Source: an uncultured Marvinbryantia sp. (GTDB taxonomy: Bacteria > Bacillota > Clostridia > Lachnospirales > Lachnospiraceae). From it: a stretch of 59,656 nt of DNA. The notes under the pieces were generated by a model. The model saw only the letters and a list, made by a program, of their open reading frames with translations, was not told the origin of the DNA and made no database searches. A program made the position numbers and the translations under genes. The stretch spans positions 1-59,656 of the forward strand of contig CAKRRF010000014.1 of NCBI GenBank assembly GCA_934394985.1, in the 5' to 3' direction. Positions 15,969 to 23,602 of the stretch are shown piece after piece (the first letter of the stretch is position 1; each line of letters opens with the position of its first letter).

Positions 15969-17483
15969 CTATGAAAAATTCTGCAGACCGATCTCAATCA
16001 TATGTACAATCGGCTGTGACATCATTCCAAGTATCAGATTTAACACAATAAAACAGATAATTGTCAGACTGTACAGTTTTTGTCTGGATACCTGGAAGAA
16101 CAGATATCCCTGTTTTGTTTCAAAAGCAGGATCCTCCGGCACATAAATTCTAATTACCGTTTTCAGAAAATATACCGCATTTAATATGGTACTGACTGCC
16201 AGCACAATCACCGTTGGAAAGATCTTTGCCGGTGTATTATTTGCTATTGCCGCCTGCGCAAACAGAAGTTTGCTGACAAAACCAGCAAAACACGGGATAC
16301 CTACCATGGAAAGGGAACCAACCGTAAAACCAAACCCGGCAATCTTATTCCGATAGCCAGATCCGGTAAGTTCTGCGAAATGCCGGCTTCCGTTTGATGC
16401 ATCTGTAAGTCCGATGGCTGAAATAAACAGCATGGATTTGGTCGCTGCATGCATCAGAATATGAAATACGCTGGCAACCATTCCCGCTTCTGTTCCAAGT
16501 CCAAACCCCATATAAATATATCCAATTTGTGCTACGGAAGAAAACGATATCATTCTGCGAATATCATTTTCCCAGATAGCGCTGACAGACCCAAAAATCA
16601 TAGCACAGAGTCCAAAGACAAACAGTACATTTAAAATATTGCTGTTTCGGATAATATCGATTCCGATTACTCTGTAAAAAATCTTAATCAACAGAAAAAT
16701 ATATCCTTTCGATACCAGACTGGATAACATAGCCGCAGAAGAAACGGTAGAATATCCATAGGCATCCGGAAGCCAGGCATGGAACGGAAACAGTGCACTT
16801 TTAATTGAAAGTCCTACTGTGATCAGACCAATGGTAATCAGCATCGGCACACGATAGCTGCCCTCTGCCAGAATCTGATGTACCGATGTCTGAATGTTGG
16901 ACATCAGAAGATGACCAGTCAGATCATACAGCATACAGATTCCCATCAACAACAGACCGGAACCGAGAAGACTCATTATCATATAACGGACAGCCGCTTC
17001 AATCGTACGCCCATTCTGACGAATCATAATCAGACCACAGGCTGATATCGTATTGATCTCCACAAATACATACGCTGTGAACAGGTCATTGGTATACGTC
17101 AGTGCCAGCAGTGAACTGAGCAACAGATCTGTCAGAATATAATAAATATTGTGTTTTGTAATCTCTACTTCATCTTTTAATTTTTTTCTTCCTCCCAGCA
17201 GAGACAGTAACATAATGATCGAAAAAATCAGCGCCATCAATGCTTCCAGAGCACCAGCCCGAATCTCATTGCCCCATGGTGCAGGAAAATGTCCCATCAT
17301 AAAGGTAAAACTGCCCCCCACCTTCAACAAATAAGAAAGAAGCCAGGCAGACATGGCACCTACCAGCGCAATAACAGCTGTATTCAGCCATTTTGCCTGC
17401 TTTTCCGGCAATACGGAACTGATGATTCCAGAAAACATAGACAAAATAATAGAGAAAAAAGGTACATTCTGTACAAAAGCCAT
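15969..17483 (-). CDS. mrpD: antiporter-like subunit 1 (MrpD/MbhH-type)
   Basis: A 504-residue multi-helix protein that best matches the MrpD/MbhH position in the gene order, directly after MrpC. The Glu of YVFVEINTISACG (about 141) and the Lys of LSIKSALFPFHAWLPDAYGYSTV (about 226) are as in MrpD, followed by SLVSKGYIFLL. Its ATG overlaps the mrpC stop (TGATG), so translation is coupled. It would form the cation/proton pathway together with MrpA/C-type subunits. Confidence 0.88.
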   Translation of the reverse strand: MAFVQNVPFFSIILSMFSGIISSVLPEKQAKWLNTAVIALVGAMSAWLLSYLLKVGGSFTFMMGHFPAPWGNEIRAGALEALMALIFSIIMLLSLLGGRKKLKDEVEITKHNIYYILTDLLLSSLLALTYTNDLFTAYVFVEINTISACGLIMIRQNGRTIEAAVRYMIMSLLGSGLLLMGICMLYDLTGHLLMSNIQTSVHQILAEGSYRVPMLITIGLITVGLSIKSALFPFHAWLPDAYGYSTVSSAAMLSSLVSKGYIFLLIKIFYRVIGIDIIRNSNILNVLFVFGLCAMIFGSVSAIWENDIRRMISFSSVAQIGYIYMGFGLGTEAGMVASVFHILMHAATKSMLFISAIGLTDASNGSRHFAELTGSGYRNKIAGFGFTVGSLSMVGIPCFAGFVSKLLFAQAAIANNTPAKIFPTVIVLAVSTILNAVYFLKTVIRIYVPEDPAFETKQGYLFFQVSRQKLYSLTIICFIVLNLILGMMSQPIVHMIEIGLQNFS

Positions 17484-17866
17484 CAGAGTCCCTCCTTCTT
17501 CAGTCTGGCTGATATTTCATCCAGATCAAGTGTATGGTATCTGCGATAAAGACGCACAGTAAGCGACAGCATCAATGCAGTAACAGATACTGACACTACG
17601 ATTCCGGTCAGTACCAGTCCACTTGGGATTGGATTAATATACGTATTCACGTCCTGAATCCCATTTACAACAATCGGAGCCAGCCGCCCCTCTATGTATC
17701 CTTTTTCTGCCAGGAACAGATAAATAGATGAATCCATAATATTCAGACCGATGATTTTCTTAATCAGATTTTTCTGGAAAAGCAGATTGGCAAATCCGAT
17801 TCCAAACAAAACCATTGCTACTTCTTCACCGATATTAGATATAAAATTCGCTCCAAATAGCAACAT
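17483..17866 (-). CDS. mrpC: Mrp/Mbh antiporter subunit C (NuoK-like)
   Basis: A 127-residue three-helix protein of the NuoK/MrpC/MbhG family. It has the characteristic MVLFGIGFANLLFQKNLIKKIIGLNIMDSSIYLFLA and a later ALMLSLTVRLYRRY segment. The short hydrophobic protein sits between large antiporter subunits and smaller subunits in complex I and Mrp. An upstream ATG at 17923 is possible, but the start at 17866 lies five bases after the preceding stop and gives the family-length protein, with AAAGGGGG upstream. Confidence 0.87.
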   Translation of the reverse strand: MLLFGANFISNIGEEVAMVLFGIGFANLLFQKNLIKKIIGLNIMDSSIYLFLAEKGYIEGRLAPIVVNGIQDVNTYINPIPSGLVLTGIVVSVSVTALMLSLTVRLYRRYHTLDLDEISARLKKEGL

Positions 17867-17870
17867 AGAC

Positions 17871-18827
17871 TCAGAATCCCCCTTTCCGGAACAATGCAAA
17901 AAATGCATACATCGTACAGGCAACTACCAGCCCAACGCAGATATTCAGTGGCAAAATCAGTCCACTGCTGATGATAGCACCTGCTTTTCCAAGCGGAATC
18001 CCGCTTTCCAGATGATGAGCTCCGGTATAAAAAGAATAGCTTTTGGCAAGACAGTAAAAAGTCAGTGAGCCAAAACTCACCCATTTATAAGTCTTTTCCG
18101 TAAAAAAGCGTTCGATCTTCTGAAATCCGAAGGCATTCAGATACAGAATCAATCCGGCACCAATAATAGCGCCTCCAGAGAACCCTCCACCTGGTGACAG
18201 ATGTCCGTTCAGTATAACGTAAATACCAAAAATAAAAATAATCGGTACCAGTACTTTGGTAATCGTCTGAAGAATCACATCATTTTTCGGTTCATAATAG
18301 CTGTCTCTGCGTTCTTCTGCCTCTGCGCTGTCTTTTCCTTTTTTCTTGTCGTTACGCAGCAAAATCAATACCGTACAGGTAGCAATAAACAACACATTTG
18401 ACTCTCCAAATGTATCAAATGCACGATAATCCAGAATCATTCCCGTCACAATATTTACTGCTCCGGTATCCTGAAGACCATCTTCGATATACTTGGCAGC
18501 TACCTCATTACTGCCCGGATTACTACTACTGCCCACAGGCGGAAGATAAGACACCTGTACCAGTAAAATCGTAATCAGTGCCAGGCAACATAAAAGACCG
18601 GCCACTTTATAAAACCGACGAAAAAAACAATATACCGGATTATGGTCTATATCATAAGTCTTTTCCAGCATTTTCTCATGATCCTGTCGATGCGCTTCCA
18701 GAAGTTTTTCATCCAGAATTATCTCCCTCTCCAGGGTCATTTCTTTCTGCTCCTCCAGCTGCCCCCTCAGCGCACACCAGATTCGATACATTACCGGCTT
18801 TTTCTCTTCTTGTCTGTATTCACTCAT
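17871..18827 (-). CDS. mrpB: fused MbhE-MnhB antiporter subunit with cytoplasmic N-terminal extension
   Basis: A 318-residue protein with three parts. The first 70 or so residues are charged and soluble (LEEQKEMTLEREIILDEKLLEAHRQDHEKMLEK). Residues about 75-165 match MbhE, the segment normally at the C-terminus of MrpA (EDGLQDTGAVNIVTGMILDYRAFDTFGES). Residues about 185-318 match MnhB/MrpB (ILNGHLSPGGGFSGGAIIGAG). In Pyrococcus Mbh these are separate genes mbhE and mbhF; in Bacillus Mrp the first is part of MrpA. The start at 18827 has a GGAGGAGAAA site; an ATG at 18881 is less likely. It overlaps mbhD by eight bases. Confidence 0.85.
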   Translation of the reverse strand: MSEYRQEEKKPVMYRIWCALRGQLEEQKEMTLEREIILDEKLLEAHRQDHEKMLEKTYDIDHNPVYCFFRRFYKVAGLLCCLALITILLVQVSYLPPVGSSSNPGSNEVAAKYIEDGLQDTGAVNIVTGMILDYRAFDTFGESNVLFIATCTVLILLRNDKKKGKDSAEAEERRDSYYEPKNDVILQTITKVLVPIIFIFGIYVILNGHLSPGGGFSGGAIIGAGLILYLNAFGFQKIERFFTEKTYKWVSFGSLTFYCLAKSYSFYTGAHHLESGIPLGKAGAIISSGLILPLNICVGLVVACTMYAFFALFRKGGF

Positions 18828-19104
18828 GTTTTTCTCCTCCCTGATCTTCCTCATCCTGATCGGATTCTCCTTCCATGGCATGAATCTTTTTCAGTGTGGC
18901 AAAGAAGAGAATCGTTGTCACTCCTGCTCCCACAGCAGCCTCTGTAATTGCCAGATCAGGGGATTGCAAAAGAATCCACATAATCGACATAATCAGGCTG
19001 TAACTCATAAAAATCAAAATGGAATTCAACAGATTTTTTGAAAAACTGACGGAAACTGCACAGAGAATAAGAAATCCCAGCAGCATATATTCAAAAATTT
19101 TCAT
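18820..19104 (-). CDS. MbhD-type (DUF4040) antiporter subunit
   Basis: A 94-residue protein with about three membrane helices, matching MbhD or the corresponding C-terminal segment of MrpA. The conserved SPDLAITEAAVGAGVTTILFFATLKK motif, with its membrane Glu, is intact. The tail is highly acidic and hydrophilic (EGESDQDEEDQGGEKHE). The start has a GAGGAGAAG site. It overlaps mrpG upstream and mrpB downstream, so it is an integral part of the operon. Confidence 0.87.
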   Translation of the reverse strand: MKIFEYMLLGFLILCAVSVSFSKNLLNSILIFMSYSLIMSIMWILLQSPDLAITEAAVGAGVTTILFFATLKKIHAMEGESDQDEEDQGGEKHE

Positions 19105-19480
19105 TTATGTCTTCTCCTCTCTGCTGATTCTGTTTCTCAATACTTTTCTTAATTTCCTCAGGGACTTCACATTTCTGATCCAACTTCGGATTGGTCACTG
19201 CTTCCAGTCTGGCAATCAGATGGGAAGATACCGGTGACGAACACCATAAAAAGATCACCACCAGCGCCAGCTTCGCAGTGGTGAGGTTCCACCCGGACAA
19301 CAGCATCAGCCCCAGCAGAGAGCTTCCGATTCCCAGTGTATCTCCCATCGCCGCTGCCTGCATACGATCCAGTACATACCGAAATTTAAATAATGCTATG
19401 ATCTGTATGCCAAACAGGAACATACCGATCAGTAAAAATACAATTCCCAGTGCCAGACGCACCCAGCTAAGAATTACCAT
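19091..19480 (-). CDS. mrpG: Mrp antiporter subunit G
   Basis: A 129-residue protein of the MrpG/MnhG/MbhC family with three membrane segments (IVFLLIGMFLFGIQIIALFKF; MGDTLGIGSSLLGLMLLSG; LALVVIFLWCSSPVSSHLIAR). The frame is open further upstream, but the ATG at 19480 has AAGGGAGG at ideal spacing and gives the family length. Its start lies inside the 3' end of mrpF and its end overlaps mbhD. It is an essential small subunit in characterised Mrp complexes. Confidence 0.87.
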   Translation of the reverse strand: MVILSWVRLALGIVFLLIGMFLFGIQIIALFKFRYVLDRMQAAAMGDTLGIGSSLLGLMLLSGWNLTTAKLALVVIFLWCSSPVSSHLIARLEAVTNPKLDQKCEVPEEIKKSIEKQNQQRGEDINENF

Positions 19481-19856
19481 GATGTTCCTCCCTTTCCGAC
19501 AATTTTTCTCCCTCTTGTCCGGATACTGCTGCCATTTCCTTCTCTGCCCCTTTTTGTTCCTGCTCCTTTTTTTCCAGATAGACACCGGTATATACTTTCG
19601 TCAATACCACAACTGCCAGGAAACTAATCATGGCATAGATCAGACAGATATCCACCAGATATCCTTCACCGAGATAAAGGGCGAGAATAGAAATGATCAC
19701 CATTACCATAGTCCCCATCATATTTCCAGCCATCAGACGATCTGCAATGGTCGGTCCTTTTACTGCACGAAGCAGGCACAGAAACAGCAATATTGCCAGA
19801 TATATCAGTATAACAGAAAATATCCACGGATACTTACTACAGATTTCCATGTACAT
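19467..19856 (-). CDS. mrpF: Mrp antiporter subunit F
   Basis: A 129-residue protein of the MrpF/MnhF/MbhB family. The family segment KGPTIADRLMAGNMMGTMVMVIISILALYL and a following helix LVDICLIYAMISFLAVVVLTKVY are clear. The C-terminal 35 residues are charged and glutamate-rich, longer than in Bacillus MrpF. The ATG at 19856 with AAAGG seven bases upstream is preferred over the TTG at 19862. It overlaps mrpE by 20 bases and mrpG by 14. Confidence 0.87.
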   Translation of the reverse strand: MYMEICSKYPWIFSVILIYLAILLFLCLLRAVKGPTIADRLMAGNMMGTMVMVIISILALYLGEGYLVDICLIYAMISFLAVVVLTKVYTGVYLEKKEQEQKGAEKEMAAVSGQEGEKLSEREEHHGNS

Positions 19857-20319
19857 CACCAATCCTTTCCATATATTCCAGCATCTTTACAAAGCTGCCA
19901 TCTTCCATTCCCTCAGCCAGAGATTGATCCAGGCAGTGAACAATCACTTCATCCCCCTGCAGGGAAACGGTAATGGTTCCCGGTGTCAGCGTAATGGAAT
20001 TTGTCAAAATGACTCTGGCAAGTCTGGACTTCAATGTTGTATGAAAAGACACCATCACCGGATGGATCTCATCCCGGTCAGATAAGACAAAATGACATAC
20101 AGACACATTTGCCCTGACAATCTCAACCAGGAGATTTCCCAGATAAAGCAGAAAATATCCGCTTCTCTGAATCAGCAGTTTTTCTTTTCGCCAGCTGTAA
20201 TCCATAAATTTGCAGACAAATCCAAACATCAAAAAGGCAACTACAACTCCAAAGATGAAAATCTCCGTTGTAATCGCCCCGTTAAAAATAATCCATACAA
20301 GAAAAAATAATAAAAGCAT
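19837..20319 (-). CDS. mrpE: Mrp antiporter subunit E
   Basis: A 160-residue protein of the MrpE/MnhE/MbhA family: two N-terminal helices (LLLFFLVWIIFNGAITTEIFIFGVVVAFLMFGF), then a soluble domain carrying the conserved LANSITLTPGTITV-type motif (here LTNSITLTPGTITVSLQGDEVIVHCLD). It is the first gene of the antiporter cluster, beginning about 108 bp after the end of spoVAC. The ATG at 20319 is chosen because GGAGGA lies nine bases upstream; the GTG at 20328 would abut that site. A TATAAT stands 35 bp upstream in the gap, but no good -35 goes with it. Confidence 0.88.
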   Translation of the reverse strand: MLLLFFLVWIIFNGAITTEIFIFGVVVAFLMFGFVCKFMDYSWRKEKLLIQRSGYFLLYLGNLLVEIVRANVSVCHFVLSDRDEIHPVMVSFHTTLKSRLARVILTNSITLTPGTITVSLQGDEVIVHCLDQSLAEGMEDGSFVKMLEYMERIGDVHGNL

Positions 20320-20426
20320 CGTCCTCACTCCTCCGATTTATGGTGATAATTATATCATATTTATCATAGGAATGGGACATAATTTACAATATTATATATT
20401 TTTCTGTTTTATTCTTTCCTTTTTTA

Positions 20427-20864
20427 TCAAATCAGCCAATAAATCACACCCAGGACCCAACTAGTGAATATCCCATACAGAATCACCGGCCCCGCAATGT
20501 TAAATATCTTGCATCCAATTCCAAATACCTGCCCCTCTTTCTGAAATTCGATTGCCGGTGCCGCTACTGAATTGGCAAATCCGGTAATGGGAACCAGAGT
20601 GCCTGCACCGCCAAACTTTGCCAGCGGCTGGTACCAGCCAACAGCCGTCAAAATAATACTTAGCAGTACCAGTATCACAGAGCACCAGCCTGCCGCTGTA
20701 TCACCGTCCAGCCCCATCGCTTTCCCTGTCTGTAACAAAATCTGTCCGACCAGACAAATCGTACCTCCTGTCACAAATGCCTTCAGACAGTTTTTTACCA
20801 CACTGTGTTTCGGCGTGATTCTCCTGACATATTCCTGATATGACTGTTTCGTTTCTGTATTCAT
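20427..20864 (-). CDS. spoVAC: stage V sporulation protein AC
   Basis: Mechanosensitive-channel-like membrane subunit of the SpoVA complex, 145 residues. The N-terminal soluble YVRRITPKHSVVKNCLKAFVTGGTICLVGQ and the GGAGTLVPITGFANSVAAPAIEFQKEGQVFGIG motif are diagnostic. The start at 20864 follows AAAGGAG; an upstream Met at 20909 lies inside spoVAB and is rejected. No convincing terminator follows, so transcription may run on into mrpE. spoVAD, its usual next gene, is missing here and found at 8110-9120. Confidence 0.95.
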   Translation of the reverse strand: MNTETKQSYQEYVRRITPKHSVVKNCLKAFVTGGTICLVGQILLQTGKAMGLDGDTAAGWCSVILVLLSIILTAVGWYQPLAKFGGAGTLVPITGFANSVAAPAIEFQKEGQVFGIGCKIFNIAGPVILYGIFTSWVLGVIYWLI

Positions 20865-20874
20865 TTTTTCTCCT

Positions 20875-21300
20875 TTACCAGTTCTCATAAAATTGAAGCA
20901 GACTGCCAATTATTTTTCCCAAAGCCAGGCTCCAGACAATCAGACCTGTTCCGGTTGTAATTCCTATCCGTCGTGAAAAAACAGGAAATATATGCACCAT
21001 TTCCGCAAGTGCCATAATCCATCCTCCGGTGTAAATTCCGGCACAAAGTCCCAATACCAGAAGTCCGGTTCTTCCAAATGGTGCAGGAATCTGATATACC
21101 GTCAGACAATTCCCATATACTGCACCAAGAAAAATCATGGTTTCATACCATCTGTTTTCTTTTGCCGTATGCGTAATCCCCACCAGTCTTGTTATAATTC
21201 CCAGTCCCACAAGTAGCGCAATCACACCCCCTGCCACCAGGAATCCTCCACTGAAAGCACCGACTGTCATAATCATGTTCTGTATCACTGTTTCTTTCAC
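20875..21300 (-). CDS. spoVAB: stage V sporulation protein AB
   Basis: A 141-residue membrane protein of the SpoVAB family with four hydrophobic segments (GAFSGGFLVAGGVIALLVGLGIITRLV; the ENRWYETMIFLGAVYGN loop). It starts with GTG at 21300 and overlaps the spoVAA stop (GTGA), so translation is coupled. A GAGGGAG ribosome site precedes it. The role in the dipicolinate channel is known only from genetics in Bacillus. Confidence 0.9.
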   Translation of the reverse strand: MKETVIQNMIMTVGAFSGGFLVAGGVIALLVGLGIITRLVGITHTAKENRWYETMIFLGAVYGNCLTVYQIPAPFGRTGLLVLGLCAGIYTGGWIMALAEMVHIFPVFSRRIGITTGTGLIVWSLALGKIIGSLLQFYENW

Positions 21301-21938
21301 ATGTTTTCTCCCTCTGTCATTTTCTGTTTCTGCCGCACGGAACAGTTTGACATAATCGTCTGGTTGACATCCTGCTCATACGTATGCATCTGTACATCCA
21401 GCGGTGTAGGATCGGTCTCAATACGTTTGCCGGCAAAATGATTAAAAAACAAAATAATCCCTGTTCCAAGACCGAAAGAATATGCCAGTTCCAACACTGT
21501 GAATCCGTCTGTCGTCTGTCCTGTAAAAAGTAAATATATGTCTGCGAATAATCCCCTGATATCCACATCGTTATGAAATGTCATGATCGAGAAGGCTGCT
21601 CCAAAAAAGCTGAGCACACTCACACAAATCGTTTTTGCCCAGGCAATCAGACAATTCTTTTTCTGTTCCTCTTCATAAGTGATAATAAAATCTGCTTCTC
21701 CCAGATTCTCAATCCTTAGTGCCGGATATTCTTTTTGAATTACTTCCAACACATCCAACACAGATTTTACGTATCTTCCCGGTTTTGTAATCCGCATATT
21801 GTTTAGCTTCAGTGTCTGTATTTTATTCTGAATAACCTGACTGCTGCAGACCGTCTGTGCAATATCTTTTATTGTCAGATTTTTCTGATGAACCAAAACA
21901 TTACTGTCAATTTTCAGGTATAATGTTTCTGTTGCCAC
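21297..21938 (-). CDS. spoVAA: stage V sporulation protein AA
   Basis: A 213-residue SpoVAA-family protein. The N-terminal domain of about 110 residues begins ETLYLKIDSNVLVHQKNLTIKDIAQTVCS, as in the family. Two C-terminal membrane segments follow (AWAKTICVSVLSFFGAAFSIMTFHNDVDIRG and LELAYSFGLGTGIILFFNHFAG). The start is GTG at 21938 with AAGAGGG upstream. It lies 58 bp after sigF, as in the standard spoIIA-spoVA arrangement of Clostridia. The order AA-AB-AC is normal. Confidence 0.93.
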   Translation of the reverse strand: MATETLYLKIDSNVLVHQKNLTIKDIAQTVCSSQVIQNKIQTLKLNNMRITKPGRYVKSVLDVLEVIQKEYPALRIENLGEADFIITYEEEQKKNCLIAWAKTICVSVLSFFGAAFSIMTFHNDVDIRGLFADIYLLFTGQTTDGFTVLELAYSFGLGTGIILFFNHFAGKRIETDPTPLDVQMHTYEQDVNQTIMSNCSVRQKQKMTEGENM

Positions 21939-21996
21939 AGGAACCCTCTTTTCTGTCTGAATTTCTTATTTGCTTCTTTTTTATCTTTCCCCATAT

Positions 21997-22716
21997 TTAA
22001 TCTTTTATACATAATCTCATCTTCTTCAGAATCTTTTTTTCCATTCTTGATATCTGCACCTGTGTTTTTTTAAGTTTCTCTGCAATCTGAGCCTGTGTCA
22101 TTTCTTCATAATAACGCATTTGTATCAGATTTTTTTCTTCCGGTTCAAGACGACTGAGCATATCCTCCAGCATTACATGATTTACCAGTTCACTGACTGC
22201 ATCCTTTTGGTCTTCCACCTTATCTGCCAGACAAATTTCATTTCCATCTGACTGATATACCGATTTTTGCAGAGATTCCAGATCTGCTGATGCTTCCATT
22301 GCCATAATGATTTCTTCTCTCGCCACCTGCGCTTCTTCTGCAATTTCATCAATCGTTGGTTCTCTTCCAAGCTGACCTGTCAGTTTTTCCCTGGCTTTTG
22401 ATGTCTGATATGCTGTATTTTTCAGCGAACGACTGATTTTCAGCAGCCCGTCATCCCTGAGATAACGTCGGATTTCTCCAAGAATCATTGGTACAGCGTA
22501 ACTGGAAAAACGAACATTCATTTTCAGATCAAAATAATCCACTGCTTTTAGCAGTCCTATGCAGCCAATCTGAACCAGATCATCTATGTCCGTTGTCCTT
22601 CCCTGATAACGCTTTACCACATGCATGACCAGTCCCATATTTTCTTCCACTGCAGCTTCTCTTGCTTTTTTATCCCCCTGGTGTGCACATTCAATCAGCC
22701 ACAGGGTGCGATCCAT
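21997..22716 (-). CDS. sigF: RNA polymerase forespore sigma factor SigF
   Basis: The first compartment-specific sigma factor of sporulation, active in the forespore after release from SpoIIAB. The 239-residue protein has sigma region 2 (DDLVQIGCIGLLKAVDYFDLKMNVRFSSYAVPMILGEIRRYLRDDG), a SigF/SigG-type linker and region 4 with its helix-turn-helix (EEMTQAQIAEKLKKTQVQISRMEKKIL). It is two bases from spoIIAB, so translation is coupled in the spoIIAA-spoIIAB-sigF order. SigG would have different region 4 residues and a spoIIG context, which is not seen here. Confidence 0.95.
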   Translation of the reverse strand: MDRTLWLIECAHQGDKKAREAAVEENMGLVMHVVKRYQGRTTDIDDLVQIGCIGLLKAVDYFDLKMNVRFSSYAVPMILGEIRRYLRDDGLLKISRSLKNTAYQTSKAREKLTGQLGREPTIDEIAEEAQVAREEIIMAMEASADLESLQKSVYQSDGNEICLADKVEDQKDAVSELVNHVMLEDMLSRLEPEEKNLIQMRYYEEMTQAQIAEKLKKTQVQISRMEKKILKKMRLCIKD

Positions 22717-22718
22717 CT

Positions 22719-23156
22719 CTACTTCCTTTCAAATCTTCCTATTCTTTTTTTCATACACACAGAAGTTCCTTTTCCTGGTTCTGAATCCACTGAAAGTTCA
22801 TCCATAAAAGCTTCCATAAACGCAAATCCCATGCCGGAACGTTCCTCATCTGGCTTTGTGGTGTAAAGTGGCTGCATAGCCAGTTCCACATTTTCGATTC
22901 CGACACCATAATCTGTCACCTTTACTGTAAGACTCTGTCCTTCTATAAAACATTCTATATAAATCTTTTTCACCTCATTTTCGTATCCATGAACAATGGC
23001 ATTTGTCACAGCTTCCGATAGCGCTGTCTTTACATCTGCCACTTCCTCCAGTGTTGGATTCAGCTGTGTCATAAAAGCTGCCACAGATACTCTGGCAAAA
23101 CTTTCATTACACGGCCGACTGTCAAATTCCAGCTTCATTTCATTCGTCTCGCTCAT
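22719..23156 (-). CDS. spoIIAB: anti-sigma F factor and serine kinase SpoIIAB
   Basis: Binds and inhibits SigF and phosphorylates SpoIIAA. The 145-residue protein has the GHKL/HATPase_c motifs: N box [13 protein letters not shown] near 46, G1 DYGVGIE, and [26 protein letters not shown]. The frame is open to 23225, but the ATG at 23156 has a GGGGGAG site and matches family length. It starts 10 bp after spoIIAA. Confidence 0.95.
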   Translation of the reverse strand: MSETNEMKLEFDSRPCNESFARVSVAAFMTQLNPTLEEVADVKTALSEAVTNAIVHGYENEVKKIYIECFIEGQSLTVKVTDYGVGIENVELAMQPLYTTKPDEERSGMGFAFMEAFMDELSVDSEPGKGTSVCMKKRIGRFERK

Positions 23157-23166
23157 GTTCTCCCCC

Positions 23167-23502
23167 TTAAAACATACTGGATGATACTGCCTGTCCTTCA
23201 TAAATATCCAGGACTTTATAGACACCCGACAGGGTCAGAATTCTTCGGATCCGTTCATTTACATGCACTGCAACTACTGTTCCTCCCATAAAACGCATAT
23301 TTTTATATCGCCCCATAATAACTCCTATCCCTGAGCTGTCCATAAACTGAGTTCTGGAAAAGTCAAACACGATCCGTCGTATATTCCGGCTCTGCAAAAT
23401 CCGGTCTGCTTCTTTACGCAACTGTTCTGCGTTAAAATGATCTACTTCCTCTGGAAGGTAAATCTGTAAGTCTGTTCCTGAAATTTTAAAATACCGTTCC
23501 AT
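23167..23502 (-). CDS. spoIIAA: anti-sigma F factor antagonist SpoIIAA
   Basis: STAS-domain protein of 111 residues that, when dephosphorylated by SpoIIE, displaces SigF from SpoIIAB. The phosphorylation motif [15 protein letters not shown] is present, the second serine (about 57) being the expected target. It is the first gene of the spoIIA operon. Only about 40 bases separate it from the terminator of the preceding gene, so its promoter must overlap that region. I could not see a clear sigma-H site there. Confidence 0.95.
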   Translation of the reverse strand: MERYFKISGTDLQIYLPEEVDHFNAEQLRKEADRILQSRNIRRIVFDFSRTQFMDSSGIGVIMGRYKNMRFMGGTVVAVHVNERIRRILTLSGVYKVLDIYEGQAVSSSMF

Positions 23503-23540
23503 TTATATACTCCTGTTTCTGTTTATTTTTGCCGCCATAC

Positions 23541-23574
23541 AAAAAGGAGCTGTCACATACGCTGTGACAGCCCC
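23541..23574 (-). terminator. terminator of the TPR gene operon, upstream of spoIIAA
   Basis: On the minus strand an 11-pair stem (GGGGCTGTCAC pairing with GTGACAGCTCC through one G-U) with a seven-base loop is followed by five T residues. It lies 29 bp after the stop of the TPR gene and isolates the spoIIA operon from upstream read-through. Confidence 0.85.
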
Positions 23575-23602
23575 CTGTTTCGAGGTTTCTCTTTTGTATT
23601 TT

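Noticed and set aside
20320..20426. A full promoter for the antiporter cluster between spoVAC and mrpE
   Set aside because: A TATAAT is present, but no -35 at proper spacing could be found; left as a remark because read-through from spoVAC is also possible.
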